NCBI GenBank assembly: GCA_963698565.1
Contig: CAVORH010000003.1
Location: forward strand, 124,001 to 188,000
DNA: 64,000 bases
Direction of reading: 5' to 3'
From: Sva-07 sp963698565
GTDB lineage: Bacteria; Actinomycetota; Acidimicrobiia; Acidimicrobiales; Ilumatobacteraceae
Part shown: in pieces, positions 1 to 7,680 of the stretch
How the letters are laid out: each line of letters opens with the position of its first letter
Position numbering within the stretch: the stretch's first letter is position 1
The notes under the pieces: generated by a model
Told to the model about the DNA's origin: nothing
Databases searched by the model: none
Seen by the model: only the letters and a program-made list of their open reading frames with translations
Made by a program: the position numbers and the translations under genes

Positions 1-1
1 G

Positions 2-217
2 CCCCAGGCGCTCGTGCTGACGTCGATCGTGATCACGTTCGGCGTCACCGCGTTCCTGCTCTCGCTCGGCTACCGGAGCTGGAGGATCACGCACGACGAC
101 GTCGTCGAGGACGACGTCGAGGACCGCTTCATCGCCCGTCGCCGGAGCCTCGATCAGGCGGTCGCCGAGGAAGCGCTCGCCGAACGCGATCAGGCCGCCG
201 AGGAGGATCGGGTGTGA
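2..217 (+). CDS. mnhC: Mnh/Mrp Na+/H+ antiporter subunit C, 3' end only
   Basis: This is the C-terminal end of a NuoK-like membrane subunit; the gene starts before the window. The frame opens with PQALVLTSIVITFG, the typical last transmembrane helix of MnhC/MrpC, and closes with a charged, Asp/Glu-rich cytoplasmic tail. Subunit C belongs to the multi-subunit Na+/H+ antiporter that exchanges cytoplasmic Na+ for protons. Its stop overlaps the GTG of mnhD (GTGA), so it heads a tightly coupled C-D-E-F-G run; subunits A and B presumably lie upstream. The tail of about 40 charged residues is longer than I would expect. Confidence 0.85.
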   Translation, partial: PQALVLTSIVITFGVTAFLLSLGYRSWRITHDDVVEDDVEDRFIARRRSLDQAVAEEALAERDQAAEEDRV

Positions 218-1716
218 ACGCGCTGATCCCCCTGCCGATCATCGTGCCCCTGCTCGGCGCCGCGCTCTGCATGATCCTGGCCCAGGTCCGCTGGGCACAA
301 CGCTCGGTCAGCATCCTCGCGCTCAGTACCAACGTCGTCGTGGCGATCATCCTGCTGGTGCGGGTCGACGACGATGGCATCGTCGTCACCCAGGCGGGCG
401 GGTGGCCGGCGCCGCTCGGCATCTCGCTCGTGGTCGATCGACTCTCCGCGGTGATGCTGGTGGTGTCGTCGGTGGTGCTGCTGTCGGTGCTCGTGTATGC
501 GATCGGTCAGGGTGCGGAGGAGTCTCGCTACGCCGCGTTCAACCCGGTGTACCTGGTGCTCGCGGCGGGCGTGTCGGCGAGCTTCATCACCGGTGACCTC
601 TTCAACCTCTTCGTCGCGTTCGAGATGATGCTCGTCGCGAGCTACGTGTTGCTCACGCTCGGCGGTCGCCCGGACCAGGTGCGCGCCGGGATGTCGTACG
701 TCGTGATCAGCCTGGTCGCGTCGACGTTCTTCGTCACCGCCCTCGCCGTGATCTACGCGGCGACCGGCACGGTCAACATGGCGCAACTCTCCCAGCGCAT
801 GCCCGACCTCCCGGTCGGGGTCAGCACCGGATTCTCGCTGCTGCTGATCCTCGTCTTCGGCATCAAGGCGGGTCTCTTCCCGTTGTTCTTCTGGCTGCCG
901 GACAGCTACCCGACCGCCTCGGGTGCGATCACCGCCGTGTTCGCGGGACTGCTCACCAAGGTGGGGGTCTACGCGATCATCCGCACCCAGACCCTGATCT
1001 TCCCGCCCGACGCCCAGCAGGGCACCGTGTTGCTCGTGCTGGCCGGGCTGACGATGCTCGTCGGTGTGCTCGGAGCGCTCGCCCAGGACGATCTGCGACG
1101 CATGTTGTCGTTCCACATCGTGAGCCACATCGGCTACATGATCTTCGGCCTCGCGTTGTTCACCCTGGCCGGCGTCGCCGGCGCGGTGTTCTACGTGGTG
1201 CACCACATCGTCGTGAAGACGGCACTGTTCCTGGTGGCCGGGCTGGTCGTACGCCGCTCGGGGTCGGACCGGCTGTCGCGCATCGGCGGCCTCGTGCGTA
1301 CGGCGCCGATGCTCGCCGTCCTCTTCGCCCTGCCGGCGCTGAGCATCGCGGGCATCCCCCCGTTCTCCGGGTTCGTGGGCAAGTTCGCACTCGTCAGCGC
1401 CGGCATCGATTCCGAGGACTGGCTGATCGTGGGTGTCAGCCTGGCCGTCAGCCTGCTGACGGTGTACGTGATGGTGCGGATCTGGTCGAACGTGTTCTGG
1501 GGCGAACCCGAGGATCCGGCGGTCGTCGCCTGGATCGAGTCCGACGACAGCCGCGTGCCGCGCGTGATGACCGCCGCTGCAGCTGCGGTCGTCGCGATGA
1601 CGGTGGGGTTGATGGTGTTCGCCGGGCCGCTCTACAACTACGCCGAGCGGACAGCGGCGCAGTTGCTCGCACCCGAGGGCTACGTCGAGTCGGTGCTCGA
1701 AGGGGACGGATCATGA
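214..1716 (+). CDS. mnhD: Mnh/Mrp Na+/H+ antiporter subunit D
   Basis: A 500-residue polytopic membrane protein of the NuoL/M/N proton-channel family. It forms one of the two large antiporter-like channels of the Mrp complex in the cytoplasmic membrane. Visible hallmarks are the intramembrane Glu at about residue 137 (FVAFEMML) and the conserved Lys at about 218 (FGIKAGLFPLFFWLPDSYP), both used for proton transfer in this family. About 14 hydrophobic segments are apparent. The GTG start overlaps the mnhC stop and the stop overlaps the mnhE start, showing translational coupling. Length fits the family. Confidence 0.93.
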   Translation: MNALIPLPIIVPLLGAALCMILAQVRWAQRSVSILALSTNVVVAIILLVRVDDDGIVVTQAGGWPAPLGISLVVDRLSAVMLVVSSVVLLSVLVYAIGQGAEESRYAAFNPVYLVLAAGVSASFITGDLFNLFVAFEMMLVASYVLLTLGGRPDQVRAGMSYVVISLVASTFFVTALAVIYAATGTVNMAQLSQRMPDLPVGVSTGFSLLLILVFGIKAGLFPLFFWLPDSYPTASGAITAVFAGLLTKVGVYAIIRTQTLIFPPDAQQGTVLLVLAGLTMLVGVLGALAQDDLRRMLSFHIVSHIGYMIFGLALFTLAGVAGAVFYVVHHIVVKTALFLVAGLVVRRSGSDRLSRIGGLVRTAPMLAVLFALPALSIAGIPPFSGFVGKFALVSAGIDSEDWLIVGVSLAVSLLTVYVMVRIWSNVFWGEPEDPAVVAWIESDDSRVPRVMTAAAAAVVAMTVGLMVFAGPLYNYAERTAAQLLAPEGYVESVLEGDGS

Positions 1717-2276
1717 CGCCGACCGTTCGCCTGCCGGCGCTCGTCATCTGGCTCGCGATCGTCTGGGCGTTGCTGTGGGGCGACTTCGGGGTCGGCAACC
1801 TCCTCGCGGGTCTGGCGATCGCCCTCTTCGTCGTGTGGGTCGGCCGACCGACCGACACCCACGTCACGCAGCTCACCTCGTTCCACCCGGTGTCGGCGGT
1901 CGCATTCGTCGGCTACTTCGCCGTCGAACTGGTGAAGTCGAACCTCGAGGTGGCCTGGGCGGTGATCCGGCCCCGGCCGGATCTCAACACGGCGATCGTC
2001 GCCGTGCCGATGCACGTGGCCTCCGACGGCATCGTCACCGTGGTGGCCAACGCCGTCACGCTCACTCCCGGAACGCTCACGGTCGACGTCCACGAGCCCG
2101 GCGACGACACGCCGCCGACGATCTACGTCCACGTGCTGCGATTCGACGACGTCGAGTCGGTGCGCCGTGACATCCTGCGCCTCGAGCACCTCGCCGTCCG
2201 TGCATTCGGGACGAAGCAACAGCGCGCCGAGATCGAACACGTCGTGGCGAACACGCGCGGTGAGGACCGTTCATGA
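1713..2276 (+). CDS. mnhE: Mnh/Mrp Na+/H+ antiporter subunit E
   Basis: A 187-residue protein with two N-terminal transmembrane helices followed by a soluble domain. The segment VKSNLEVAWAVIRP followed by VTVVANAVTLTPGTLTVDV is the MnhE/MrpE signature. MrpE has no respiratory complex I counterpart and is needed for assembly or stability of the antiporter. The ATG lies in ATGA with the mnhD stop. The C-terminal extension after the family core (roughly residue 150 onward) is acidic and basic mixed and not obviously conserved. Confidence 0.92.
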   Translation: MTPTVRLPALVIWLAIVWALLWGDFGVGNLLAGLAIALFVVWVGRPTDTHVTQLTSFHPVSAVAFVGYFAVELVKSNLEVAWAVIRPRPDLNTAIVAVPMHVASDGIVTVVANAVTLTPGTLTVDVHEPGDDTPPTIYVHVLRFDDVESVRRDILRLEHLAVRAFGTKQQRAEIEHVVANTRGEDRS

Positions 2277-2527
2277 ACGCCGTCGCGATGATCATGCTGT
2301 CGATCGGTGCGGCGGGGTTCATGTACCGCCTGCTGCGCGGTCCGAGTCTGCCCGATCGCGTCGTCGGCCTCGACGGGCTGCTCTCGATCGTGGTGATCGG
2401 CATCATCGTCGCCGCGGCCCGATCGAGCAGCGGTGGCATCACGATCGAGACCGTCCTGGTCGCGGTGTTCGTCGGCTTCGTCGGCACCACGGCGTTGTCG
2501 CGGTTCATCGAGCGGAGGGGCAACTGA
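2273..2527 (+). CDS. mnhF: Mnh/Mrp Na+/H+ antiporter subunit F
   Basis: A small membrane protein of 84 residues with three helices. The motif YRLLRGPSLPDRVVGLDGL near residues 18-36 is diagnostic for MnhF/MrpF. It is a structural subunit of the same antiporter. The start overlaps the mnhE stop by ATGA, and the stop TGA shares a base with the mnhG ATG, so spacing is the tightest of the operon. Confidence 0.93.
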   Translation: MNAVAMIMLSIGAAGFMYRLLRGPSLPDRVVGLDGLLSIVVIGIIVAAARSSSGGITIETVLVAVFVGFVGTTALSRFIERRGN

Positions 2528-2853
2528 TGGACACGTTCGCCGAGGTGCTGCTGGTCGCAGGCTCCGCGCTCGCGATGATCGGTGGCATCGGCGCCTACCG
2601 GTTCCCCGACCTGTTCTCCCGGATGCACGCCGCGGCGAAGGCGCCCACGTTGGCGTTGATCCTCGTCGCCATCGGCGCCGCGATCGAGATCGGGACGCTG
2701 CTCGCCGCCACCACCCTGCTCCTCGTCGTCGTGCTCCAGTTGCTGTCGTCGCCGGTCGGCGCACATGCGCTCAGCCGAGCGTCACGTCGTCAGATGTCGA
2801 TTCCACTCGACGACATCGACCAGCTCAGCGCCGACGAGGACGCCGGCCGCTGA
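2527..2853 (+). CDS. mnhG: Mnh/Mrp Na+/H+ antiporter subunit G
   Basis: A 108-residue protein with three predicted helices, the last subunit of the Mrp complex. GGIGAYRFPDLFSRMHAAAKAPTLG-type sequence at residues 18-40 (here YRFPDLFSRMHAAAKAPT) is the MnhG signature. The ATG overlaps the mnhF stop (TGATG). A polar tail of about 25 residues follows the third helix. The gene ends the operon just before an inverted repeat that should terminate transcription. Confidence 0.92.
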   Translation: MDTFAEVLLVAGSALAMIGGIGAYRFPDLFSRMHAAAKAPTLALILVAIGAAIEIGTLLAATTLLLVVVLQLLSSPVGAHALSRASRRQMSIPLDDIDQLSADEDAGR

Positions 2854-2867
2854 CCCTCGTCCCGCCC

Positions 2868-2930
2868 CAAGAGCCGAAAAATGCCCGGGTTGGCGCGCTG
2901 GGCGCGCACATCGAGGCATTTTCGGGGCTC
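2868..2930. terminator. Bidirectional hairpin between convergent genes
   Basis: An imperfect inverted repeat (AGAGCCGAAAAATGCC and GGCATTTTCGGGGCTC arms) separates mnhG from the convergent cyclophilin gene. The arms carry an A run and a T run at opposite sides, so the structure could serve both strands. The loop is long (about 30 nt) and itself GC-rich. Confidence 0.6.
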
Positions 2931-2936
2931 GGCGCG

Positions 2937-3650
2937 TCAGCTCTGGACGATGCGGACCGACTGGATCTCGACCGGTTCCGACGGTTCGCCGGACGGGGTG
3001 CCGGCTGCGGCCATCGCCGCCACCGCGGTGTCGAAGCCGTCGGTCACCTGGCCGAACAACGAGTACTCGGGCGGGAGCGCCGCACCGTCGCTGCCGGTGA
3101 TGATGAAGAACTGGCTGCCGCCGCTGTCGGGGGCGGCCGTCTTGGCCATCGCGATCGAGCCGATCTGGTACTCGCCCGGTGCCGGTGGTTCGTCGACGAT
3201 CGTGTAGCCGGGGCCACCGGTGCCGGTGCCCGTGGGGTCGCCGCACTGCACCACGAAGTTCGGGATGATGCGATGGCAGATCGTGTCGTCGAAGTACTGG
3301 TTCCGAGCCAGGAAGACGAAGTTGTTCGCGGCGACCGGTGCGCTGTCGGGGTCGAGCTGGATGGTGAACTCGCCCTGGTTGGTGGTGACGACCGCCTCGT
3401 AGGTGGCTCCCGCTTCGAGACAGTTCGGCGGCGGAGCGTCGAACTGCTGGGTCTGGTCGTCGGCACCGTCGACCGGCGGGCAGTCGGCCGATGCTGGTGC
3501 GGCGTCGTCGGTGTCGGTGGTGTCGCCCGCTGCCGGATCGGTCGCGGCGGTCGGCTCGGCGGCCGCAGTACCCGAGTCGTCGCTGCCGCAGGCACTGGCC
3601 GCCACGACGAGCGCGGCAACGAGGGCGGCGAGGATCCGACGATGGCTCAT
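2937..3650 (-). CDS. Secreted/lipoprotein cyclophilin-type peptidyl-prolyl isomerase
   Basis: A 237-residue cyclophilin. The first 20 residues form a lipoprotein signal peptide ending in VAASAC, with Cys as the likely lipidated residue. A linker rich in Ala, Asp and Thr (residues 25-70) leads to the cyclophilin barrel, where GEFTIQLDPDSAPVAANNFV, CHRIIPNFVVQCGDP and SQFFI are recognisable. It would catalyse cis-trans isomerisation of prolyl bonds outside the membrane, assisting folding of exported proteins. The family's usual FHR is CHR here. It lies 1 nt downstream of a small membrane protein gene and is likely co-transcribed with it. Confidence 0.88.
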   Translation of the reverse strand: MSHRRILAALVAALVVAASACGSDDSGTAAAEPTAATDPAAGDTTDTDDAAPASADCPPVDGADDQTQQFDAPPPNCLEAGATYEAVVTTNQGEFTIQLDPDSAPVAANNFVFLARNQYFDDTICHRIIPNFVVQCGDPTGTGTGGPGYTIVDEPPAPGEYQIGSIAMAKTAAPDSGGSQFFIITGSDGAALPPEYSLFGQVTDGFDTAVAAMAAAGTPSGEPSEPVEIQSVRIVQS

Positions 3651-3651
3651 C

Positions 3652-3924
3652 TCAGCCCTCGGTTCCGGCGGCAGGCGTCGTCTCGGCGGGCACGGTCTCT
3701 GCGGGCACGGTCTCTGCGGGCACGGTGACGACCGGCTGGACCGGGGTCGGGTCGTCCTCGCCGACGAAATTGCTGGCGATCCACGCCAGCAGGAACACGC
3801 CGGCGACGGCTCCGACGCCGATCAGGATCCACCGTGTCGTGGATCGACGACTCGCCTGCTTCTCCAGCTGTTGCTGCTTGAGCGCTCGGTTGGCCTTCTG
3901 GCGTTCGCGTTTCTCGGTTCCCAC
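3652..3924 (-). CDS. Small basic single-pass membrane protein upstream of cyclophilin
   Basis: A 90-residue protein. The N-terminal 30 residues are strongly basic (KRERQKANRALKQQQLEKQ), followed by one transmembrane helix (residues about 35-55) and a short extracytoplasmic tail with a Pro-Ala-Glu-Thr-Val tandem repeat encoded by near-identical 18-bp DNA units. The chosen GTG has a TATCGT box 9 nt upstream, suggesting a leaderless message; longer upstream frames lack support. Actinobacterial cyclophilins often carry a basic leader plus helix of this kind as their own N-terminus, so this may be the detached anchor module. Function unknown. Confidence 0.65.
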   Translation of the reverse strand: MGTEKRERQKANRALKQQQLEKQASRRSTTRWILIGVGAVAGVFLLAWIASNFVGEDDPTPVQPVVTVPAETVPAETVPAETTPAAGTEG

Positions 3925-4038
3925 AGGAGCGGCACGATACCGCCCAACCGGCGTTGGTGACCGGCACCTCAAGTCGCACGAGCTGTCGCCCGATACAGCT
4001 GTCGTCGGCATCAGCATTCGAGGAAACACGGCACCAAG

Positions 4039-5016
4039 GTGGACACAGCAGTGAGGTGGACGGGGCGGCTGCTCGTCGGCGCGTCCATCGCCTTGTGGCT
4101 CACCTGGCTCGGGTGGCGGCTGGCGACGATCAACGGGGTCGTCGGCACGGTCGTGTTCGTGCTGGAGGTGGTGGCTCTGGCGGCCGCCGTCGTGCTGTCG
4201 GCAGCGCTCTGGAACGCTCCGCACGGAGTTGCGACGAGCACGCAACGGCGAGCGGCGCGTGTCGGCGCCAGTCCACTGACCGAGACGGTCGCGGTGGCGG
4301 TCGGCCTCGACGACACCGTCTCGCGTCCGACCGACCGGGTGGGCGCCGACGACACCGGCGAGGTGGCGTGGGCTCGCAGCGGCCTTCGAGTGTTCAACCC
4401 CTGGTCGGCCTCGACACGGCCGACGCTCGCGCAGGCGGGCTGGTCGGTGGTGGCGACCGAGGGCATCCGACGCATGGCCTTCGTCGTCGCGCTCGGGCTG
4501 GTGCTCCTCACGGGACGTTTCCCCTTCGAGGTGCCCCGTTGGGAGTGGCTCGCTCTGCTGGTGGTCTCGCAGCTGCTCCTCGCCTGCGGCCACTACCTGC
4601 TCTCCGACGGCCTGCTGCTGCCCGGCGCGCGGCTGCGCTGGTCGATGGCGTCCGTCGGCGCCGGGCTCGGCGACGGCACGTCGCGAACCGGGCTGCCGAT
4701 CAGGTGGACATCGACGCTCGCGACGATGGTGGTGTTGAACCTGGTGGTCTCCTTGCGGGGCCTCAGCGACCGGTGGACCCACGGTCTCGGGGCCATGGCC
4801 CACGACGAACGTGTCGTCGCGATGCTGGCGGCTGCCTGGTTCGTGGCGTGGGGTTTCGTCGCGCTGCGATCGTTGCCGCAGCCCGAGTTGGGGTACTACG
4901 GCGCCACCCGCCGTCTCGAGGAGACCTCGACCCGTCGCCTCGCCCTGGGAGCGACGCTGGCGGTTGCGGCGATCGGCCTCGTCGCCGGAATGCTGCCGGG
5001 CGGCGCGCCGGCGTGA
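4039..5016 (+). CDS. Polytopic membrane protein, unknown function
   Basis: A 325-residue protein with about eight hydrophobic segments spread over its length and a polar stretch around residues 65-135. I recognise no catalytic motif. The GTG start gives an N-terminus with a basic residue just before the first helix. It diverges from the cyclophilin unit and precedes the moaD-like gene by 80 nt, where a new promoter is seen, so it probably forms its own transcript. Could be a transporter or a membrane enzyme; no basis to choose. Confidence 0.6.
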   Translation: MDTAVRWTGRLLVGASIALWLTWLGWRLATINGVVGTVVFVLEVVALAAAVVLSAALWNAPHGVATSTQRRAARVGASPLTETVAVAVGLDDTVSRPTDRVGADDTGEVAWARSGLRVFNPWSASTRPTLAQAGWSVVATEGIRRMAFVVALGLVLLTGRFPFEVPRWEWLALLVVSQLLLACGHYLLSDGLLLPGARLRWSMASVGAGLGDGTSRTGLPIRWTSTLATMVVLNLVVSLRGLSDRWTHGLGAMAHDERVVAMLAAAWFVAWGFVALRSLPQPELGYYGATRRLEETSTRRLALGATLAVAAIGLVAGMLPGGAPA

Positions 5017-5096
5017 CCGTCGTGGGCGGACCCGCGGCGATCACTCGTGACGACGTAACCTCCGATGGCGGTCGTCGCACTTGTAGATTGGGCGAC

Positions 5097-5339
5097 GTGC
5101 CCACCATGCGACTCTTCGCCTCGGCACGTGAGGCCGCGGGGATCGGTACCGACACGTTCGACGGCCGCACCGTCAGCGACGTGTTGGCGGCGGCCGAGCA
5201 ACGCTACGGGCCCACGTTCAGCGACGTGCTGAGCACCTGTCGAATCTGGGTCAACGGAGATGCGGCCAGTGCCGACATGCCCGTCGGCCCCACTGACGAG
5301 GTGGCAGTCCTGCCGCCCGTGTCCGGAGGAAGTACGTGA
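5097..5339 (+). CDS. MoaD/ThiS-family ubiquitin-like sulfur carrier protein
   Basis: An 80-residue beta-grasp protein with the MoaD pattern: MRLFASAREAAG at the N-terminus and WVNGD...DEVAVLPPVSGG at the end. Such proteins carry a thiocarboxylate at a C-terminal Gly-Gly for molybdopterin, thiamin or cysteine synthesis. Here the Gly-Gly is followed by Ser-Thr before the stop, so activation would need trimming or the protein has another role. The GTG was chosen because TAGATT stands 7 nt upstream (leaderless); an in-frame ATG lies three codons in. It overlaps the next gene's start (GTGA). Confidence 0.8.
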   Translation: MPTMRLFASAREAAGIGTDTFDGRTVSDVLAAAEQRYGPTFSDVLSTCRIWVNGDAASADMPVGPTDEVAVLPPVSGGST

Positions 5340-5827
5340 CGATGACCGATCTGTCCGACCCGTCCGAGTTGTCGCTCCCCGAGTTGCGCAGCCTGCGTCA
5401 GCAACTCCAGCACGAGGACGATGCCGTCTCCTACGCTCGCCGTGTCGCGCAGGCCCGCCTCGATCTCGTCAAGGCCGAAACGATGCGTCGGACCGCCGAT
5501 TCGGAGGTGTCGGACGACCTGCGGACCGTGCTGTCGCAGCACCTCACCGGCGGCCCGGCGCGCCCACCGCGGCCCACGGAGGACCTGAGTGATCACCCCC
5601 TCGCGGTCGAACTCGACGAGTTGTGCTCTGCCGGCGGCCTCGGCCACATCAAGGAACTCGACGATGCGGAGCTGGCCACGTTGGCCGCAGCGATCGGTGA
5701 GTTCGAGCGCCGTGTGTCGTCGGATCGTCGTGAGCGCTTCGATCGCCTCGACGCGCTGAGCGCTGAACTCGTCCGTCGTTACCGCGACGGCGAAGCCGAC
5801 GTCGACACGCTGCTCGCCGACAGCTGA
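5336..5827 (+). CDS. RsiG-like anti-sigma factor candidate with c-di-GMP motif
   Basis: A 163-residue helical protein. The segment SLPELRSLRQQLQHEDDAVS followed by YARRVAQARLDLV matches the first helix of RsiG, the anti-sigma factor that binds cyclic di-GMP and sequesters a WhiG-type sigma factor in Streptomyces. The known binding pattern E-x3-S-x2-R-x3-Q-x3-D appears as D-x3-S-x2-R-x3-Q-x3-D in residues about 30-45. C-terminal helices (DELCSAGGLGHIKELDDAEL) resemble the sigma-binding part. A GGAGGAA ribosome site precedes the GTG, which overlaps the moaD-like stop. No sigma partner is visible nearby; assignment is by motif reading. Confidence 0.68.
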   Translation: MTMTDLSDPSELSLPELRSLRQQLQHEDDAVSYARRVAQARLDLVKAETMRRTADSEVSDDLRTVLSQHLTGGPARPPRPTEDLSDHPLAVELDELCSAGGLGHIKELDDAELATLAAAIGEFERRVSSDRRERFDRLDALSAELVRRYRDGEADVDTLLADS

Positions 5828-5884
5828 ATCCGCCGCGCTCGCCTCGGCGGGAAGAAGCAGACCGTGGTTAGGGTTTGTCCGGTC

Positions 5885-7098
5885 GTGCAGCGCGCAGCAG
5901 TCATCTCTCTCCACACCTCACCGCTCGCCCAGCCCGGATCGGGCGACAGCGGCGGCATGAACGTGTACGTGCGCGAACTCGTCTCCGCGCTCGCCCAGGC
6001 GGGCGTCGAGTGCACCACGTTCACCCGCGCCGATCGCGCCGGATTGCCCGCGAGGTCGTGGTCGAGCCGGGACACCGGGTCGTCCACATCGAAGCGGGTC
6101 CTCACCATCTCCCGAAAGAGGCGCTGCCGGAAGTGGTCGACGACTTCCGACGCGGCGTGCTCGACTGGTACGCCAACGAGGAGCTCCCCGAGGTGATCCA
6201 CGGGAACTACTGGTTGAGTGGCATCGTCGGGCACCACCTCAAGCACGAACTCGACGTCCCCTTCGTGTCGACGTTCCACACGCTGGCGCGAATCAAGGCG
6301 GCCGCCGGCGATCCCGAATCGATGCTGCGTGATCGGAGCGAGGCCGAGATCGTGCAGTGTGCAGACGCGATCTGCGTGAGCTGCGCCGAGGAGGAGGACC
6401 AGTTCCGGTTGCACTACGGCAACCCGCGCGGCCGACTCGAGATCATCGCACCGGGCGTCGAGCACGCGTTCTTCGCTCCCGGCGACCAGGCCGGCGCGCG
6501 CCGAGCCCTCGGACTCGACGTCGACCGGCCGCTGCTCCTCTTCGTCGGTCGCATCCAGCCGCTCAAGGGGCCCGACGTTGCGATCCGCGCGCTGTACGAA
6601 CTCGGTCACCCGACCGCAGAACTCGTGATCGTGGGTGGTGCGAGCGGTGTCGACGGCGACGCAGAGACCCAGCGAGCGCACCTGCTGGTCGACGAACTCG
6701 GGCTGCACGACCGTGTCCGCTTCGTCGAACCGCAGCCGCACCACATCCTGTCCACCTACTACCGCGCTGCCGACGTCGTCCTGGCGCCGAGCCGCAGCGA
6801 GAGCTTCGGGCTCGTTGCCCTCGAAGCAGCCGCCTGCGGTGTGCCCGTCGTGGCGAGTGCTGTCGGTGGGCTGCTGAGCCTGGTCGACGACGGTCGCACG
6901 GGCCGCCTGATCGACGGGCGCGATCCGGTCCCGTACGCCCGTGCGGTGGCCGAGATCCTCGCCGACGACGACCTTCGAGCCTCGATGGGTGTCGCCGCGG
7001 TCGAGCGTGCGCGTCGGTACACGTGGAGCTTTGCCGCCGCCCGCCTCCGGCGGCTCTACGCCGACCTGACCGTGCGCGAGCGGGTGACCTGCCAGTGA
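5885..7098 (+). pseudogene. mshA: MshA-like GT4 glycosyltransferase, single frameshift
   Basis: MshA transfers GlcNAc to inositol-3-phosphate as the first step of mycothiol synthesis. The N-terminal part (HTSPLAQPGSGDSGGMNVYV) matches MshA closely and is in one frame; from EVVVEPGHRVVHIEAGP onward the protein continues in the -1 frame through FHTLARIK, the GT4 donor-binding motif SRSESFGLVALEAAACGVPV and the end. The frames join near 6040-6060, where adding one base (for instance a C in the CCCGCG run) restores LPREVVV. The start GTG has TAGGGT 10 nt upstream. The following ybjN gene overlaps the stop, as next to mycobacterial mshA. May be a sequence error rather than a dead gene. Confidence 0.8.
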
Positions 7099-7553
7099 CC
7101 GAGGCCTACGAGCCGAGCGAACTCGCGGTGCTGGAGCGTCGCGTCGACGAATGGCTCGCCGAGCTCGCTGCTGCCGACGACCGCATCGTCGCGATCGACC
7201 GCGACGCCGACGCCATCCGGTGGTACGTGCGGATGCGGGGTGACGACAAGGAGTTCACCACGGTCTGGTTCACGCTCGGACAGCGGATGTTTCGCTACGA
7301 GACCTACGTGATGCCCGCACCGGAGGAGAACGACGCCGAGCTCTACGAGCAACTGTTGCGGCGCAACGATCGTCTCGTCGGTGCGCACTTCTCGATCGGC
7401 GTGGAGGATGCGATCTTCCTGCGCGGGGAGATGCCGGTCGGGCAGGTCACGCTCGCCGAGGTCGACCGCGTGCTGGGCACGTTGTACTCGCAGGTCGAGC
7501 AGTGCTTCCAGGCCCTGCTGCGGATCGGGTTCCGCAGTCGTTTCGCTCCCTGA
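7095..7553 (+). CDS. YbjN domain protein
   Basis: A 152-residue soluble alpha/beta protein of the YbjN family (type III secretion chaperone-like fold). RWYVRMRGDDKEFTTVWFTL, FRYETYVMPAPEENDAELYE and the C-terminal VDRVLGTLYSQVEQC region are typical. Biochemical role is not established for the family. Its GTG overlaps the stop of the mshA-like gene by GTGA, the same neighbourhood as in mycobacteria, which supports a link to mycothiol-producing bacteria. Confidence 0.8.
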   Translation: MTEAYEPSELAVLERRVDEWLAELAAADDRIVAIDRDADAIRWYVRMRGDDKEFTTVWFTLGQRMFRYETYVMPAPEENDAELYEQLLRRNDRLVGAHFSIGVEDAIFLRGEMPVGQVTLAEVDRVLGTLYSQVEQCFQALLRIGFRSRFAP

Positions 7554-7611
7554 GCGGTTGTTCCCTCACGGTGGTTCCCTCGCTGCTGCGTCGGCGCCCA
7601 CTGGCAACGGT

Positions 7612-7660
7612 CCGGATGGGTGCACTCGGGGGAGTCGGTCTGTCGTCTGTGCCCATCCGG
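7612..7660 (+). terminator. Hairpin after ybjN, possible terminator
   Basis: Thirteen-base arms (CCGGATGGGTGCA and TGTGCCCATCCGG) pair with one wobble and enclose about 23 nt. No T tract follows, so this may be an intrinsic-type terminator of a high-GC genome or a structured element before the proC promoter. Confidence 0.4.
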
Positions 7661-7680
7661 GCGCTCGGTAACGTGGCGCC

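Noticed and set aside
190..1206. Long minus-strand frame opposite mnhD
   Set aside because: Composition is His/Arg/Asp-rich with no motif, typical of the reverse of high-GC genes; mnhD is clear on the plus strand.
3661..3725. Tandem repeat as an independent element
   Set aside because: The 18-bp units simply encode the Pro-Ala-Glu-Thr-Val tail of the small membrane protein.
6030..6070. Programmed ribosomal frameshift in the mshA-like gene
   Set aside because: No slippery heptamer plus downstream structure is evident, and related genes are single-frame; a plain indel is simpler.
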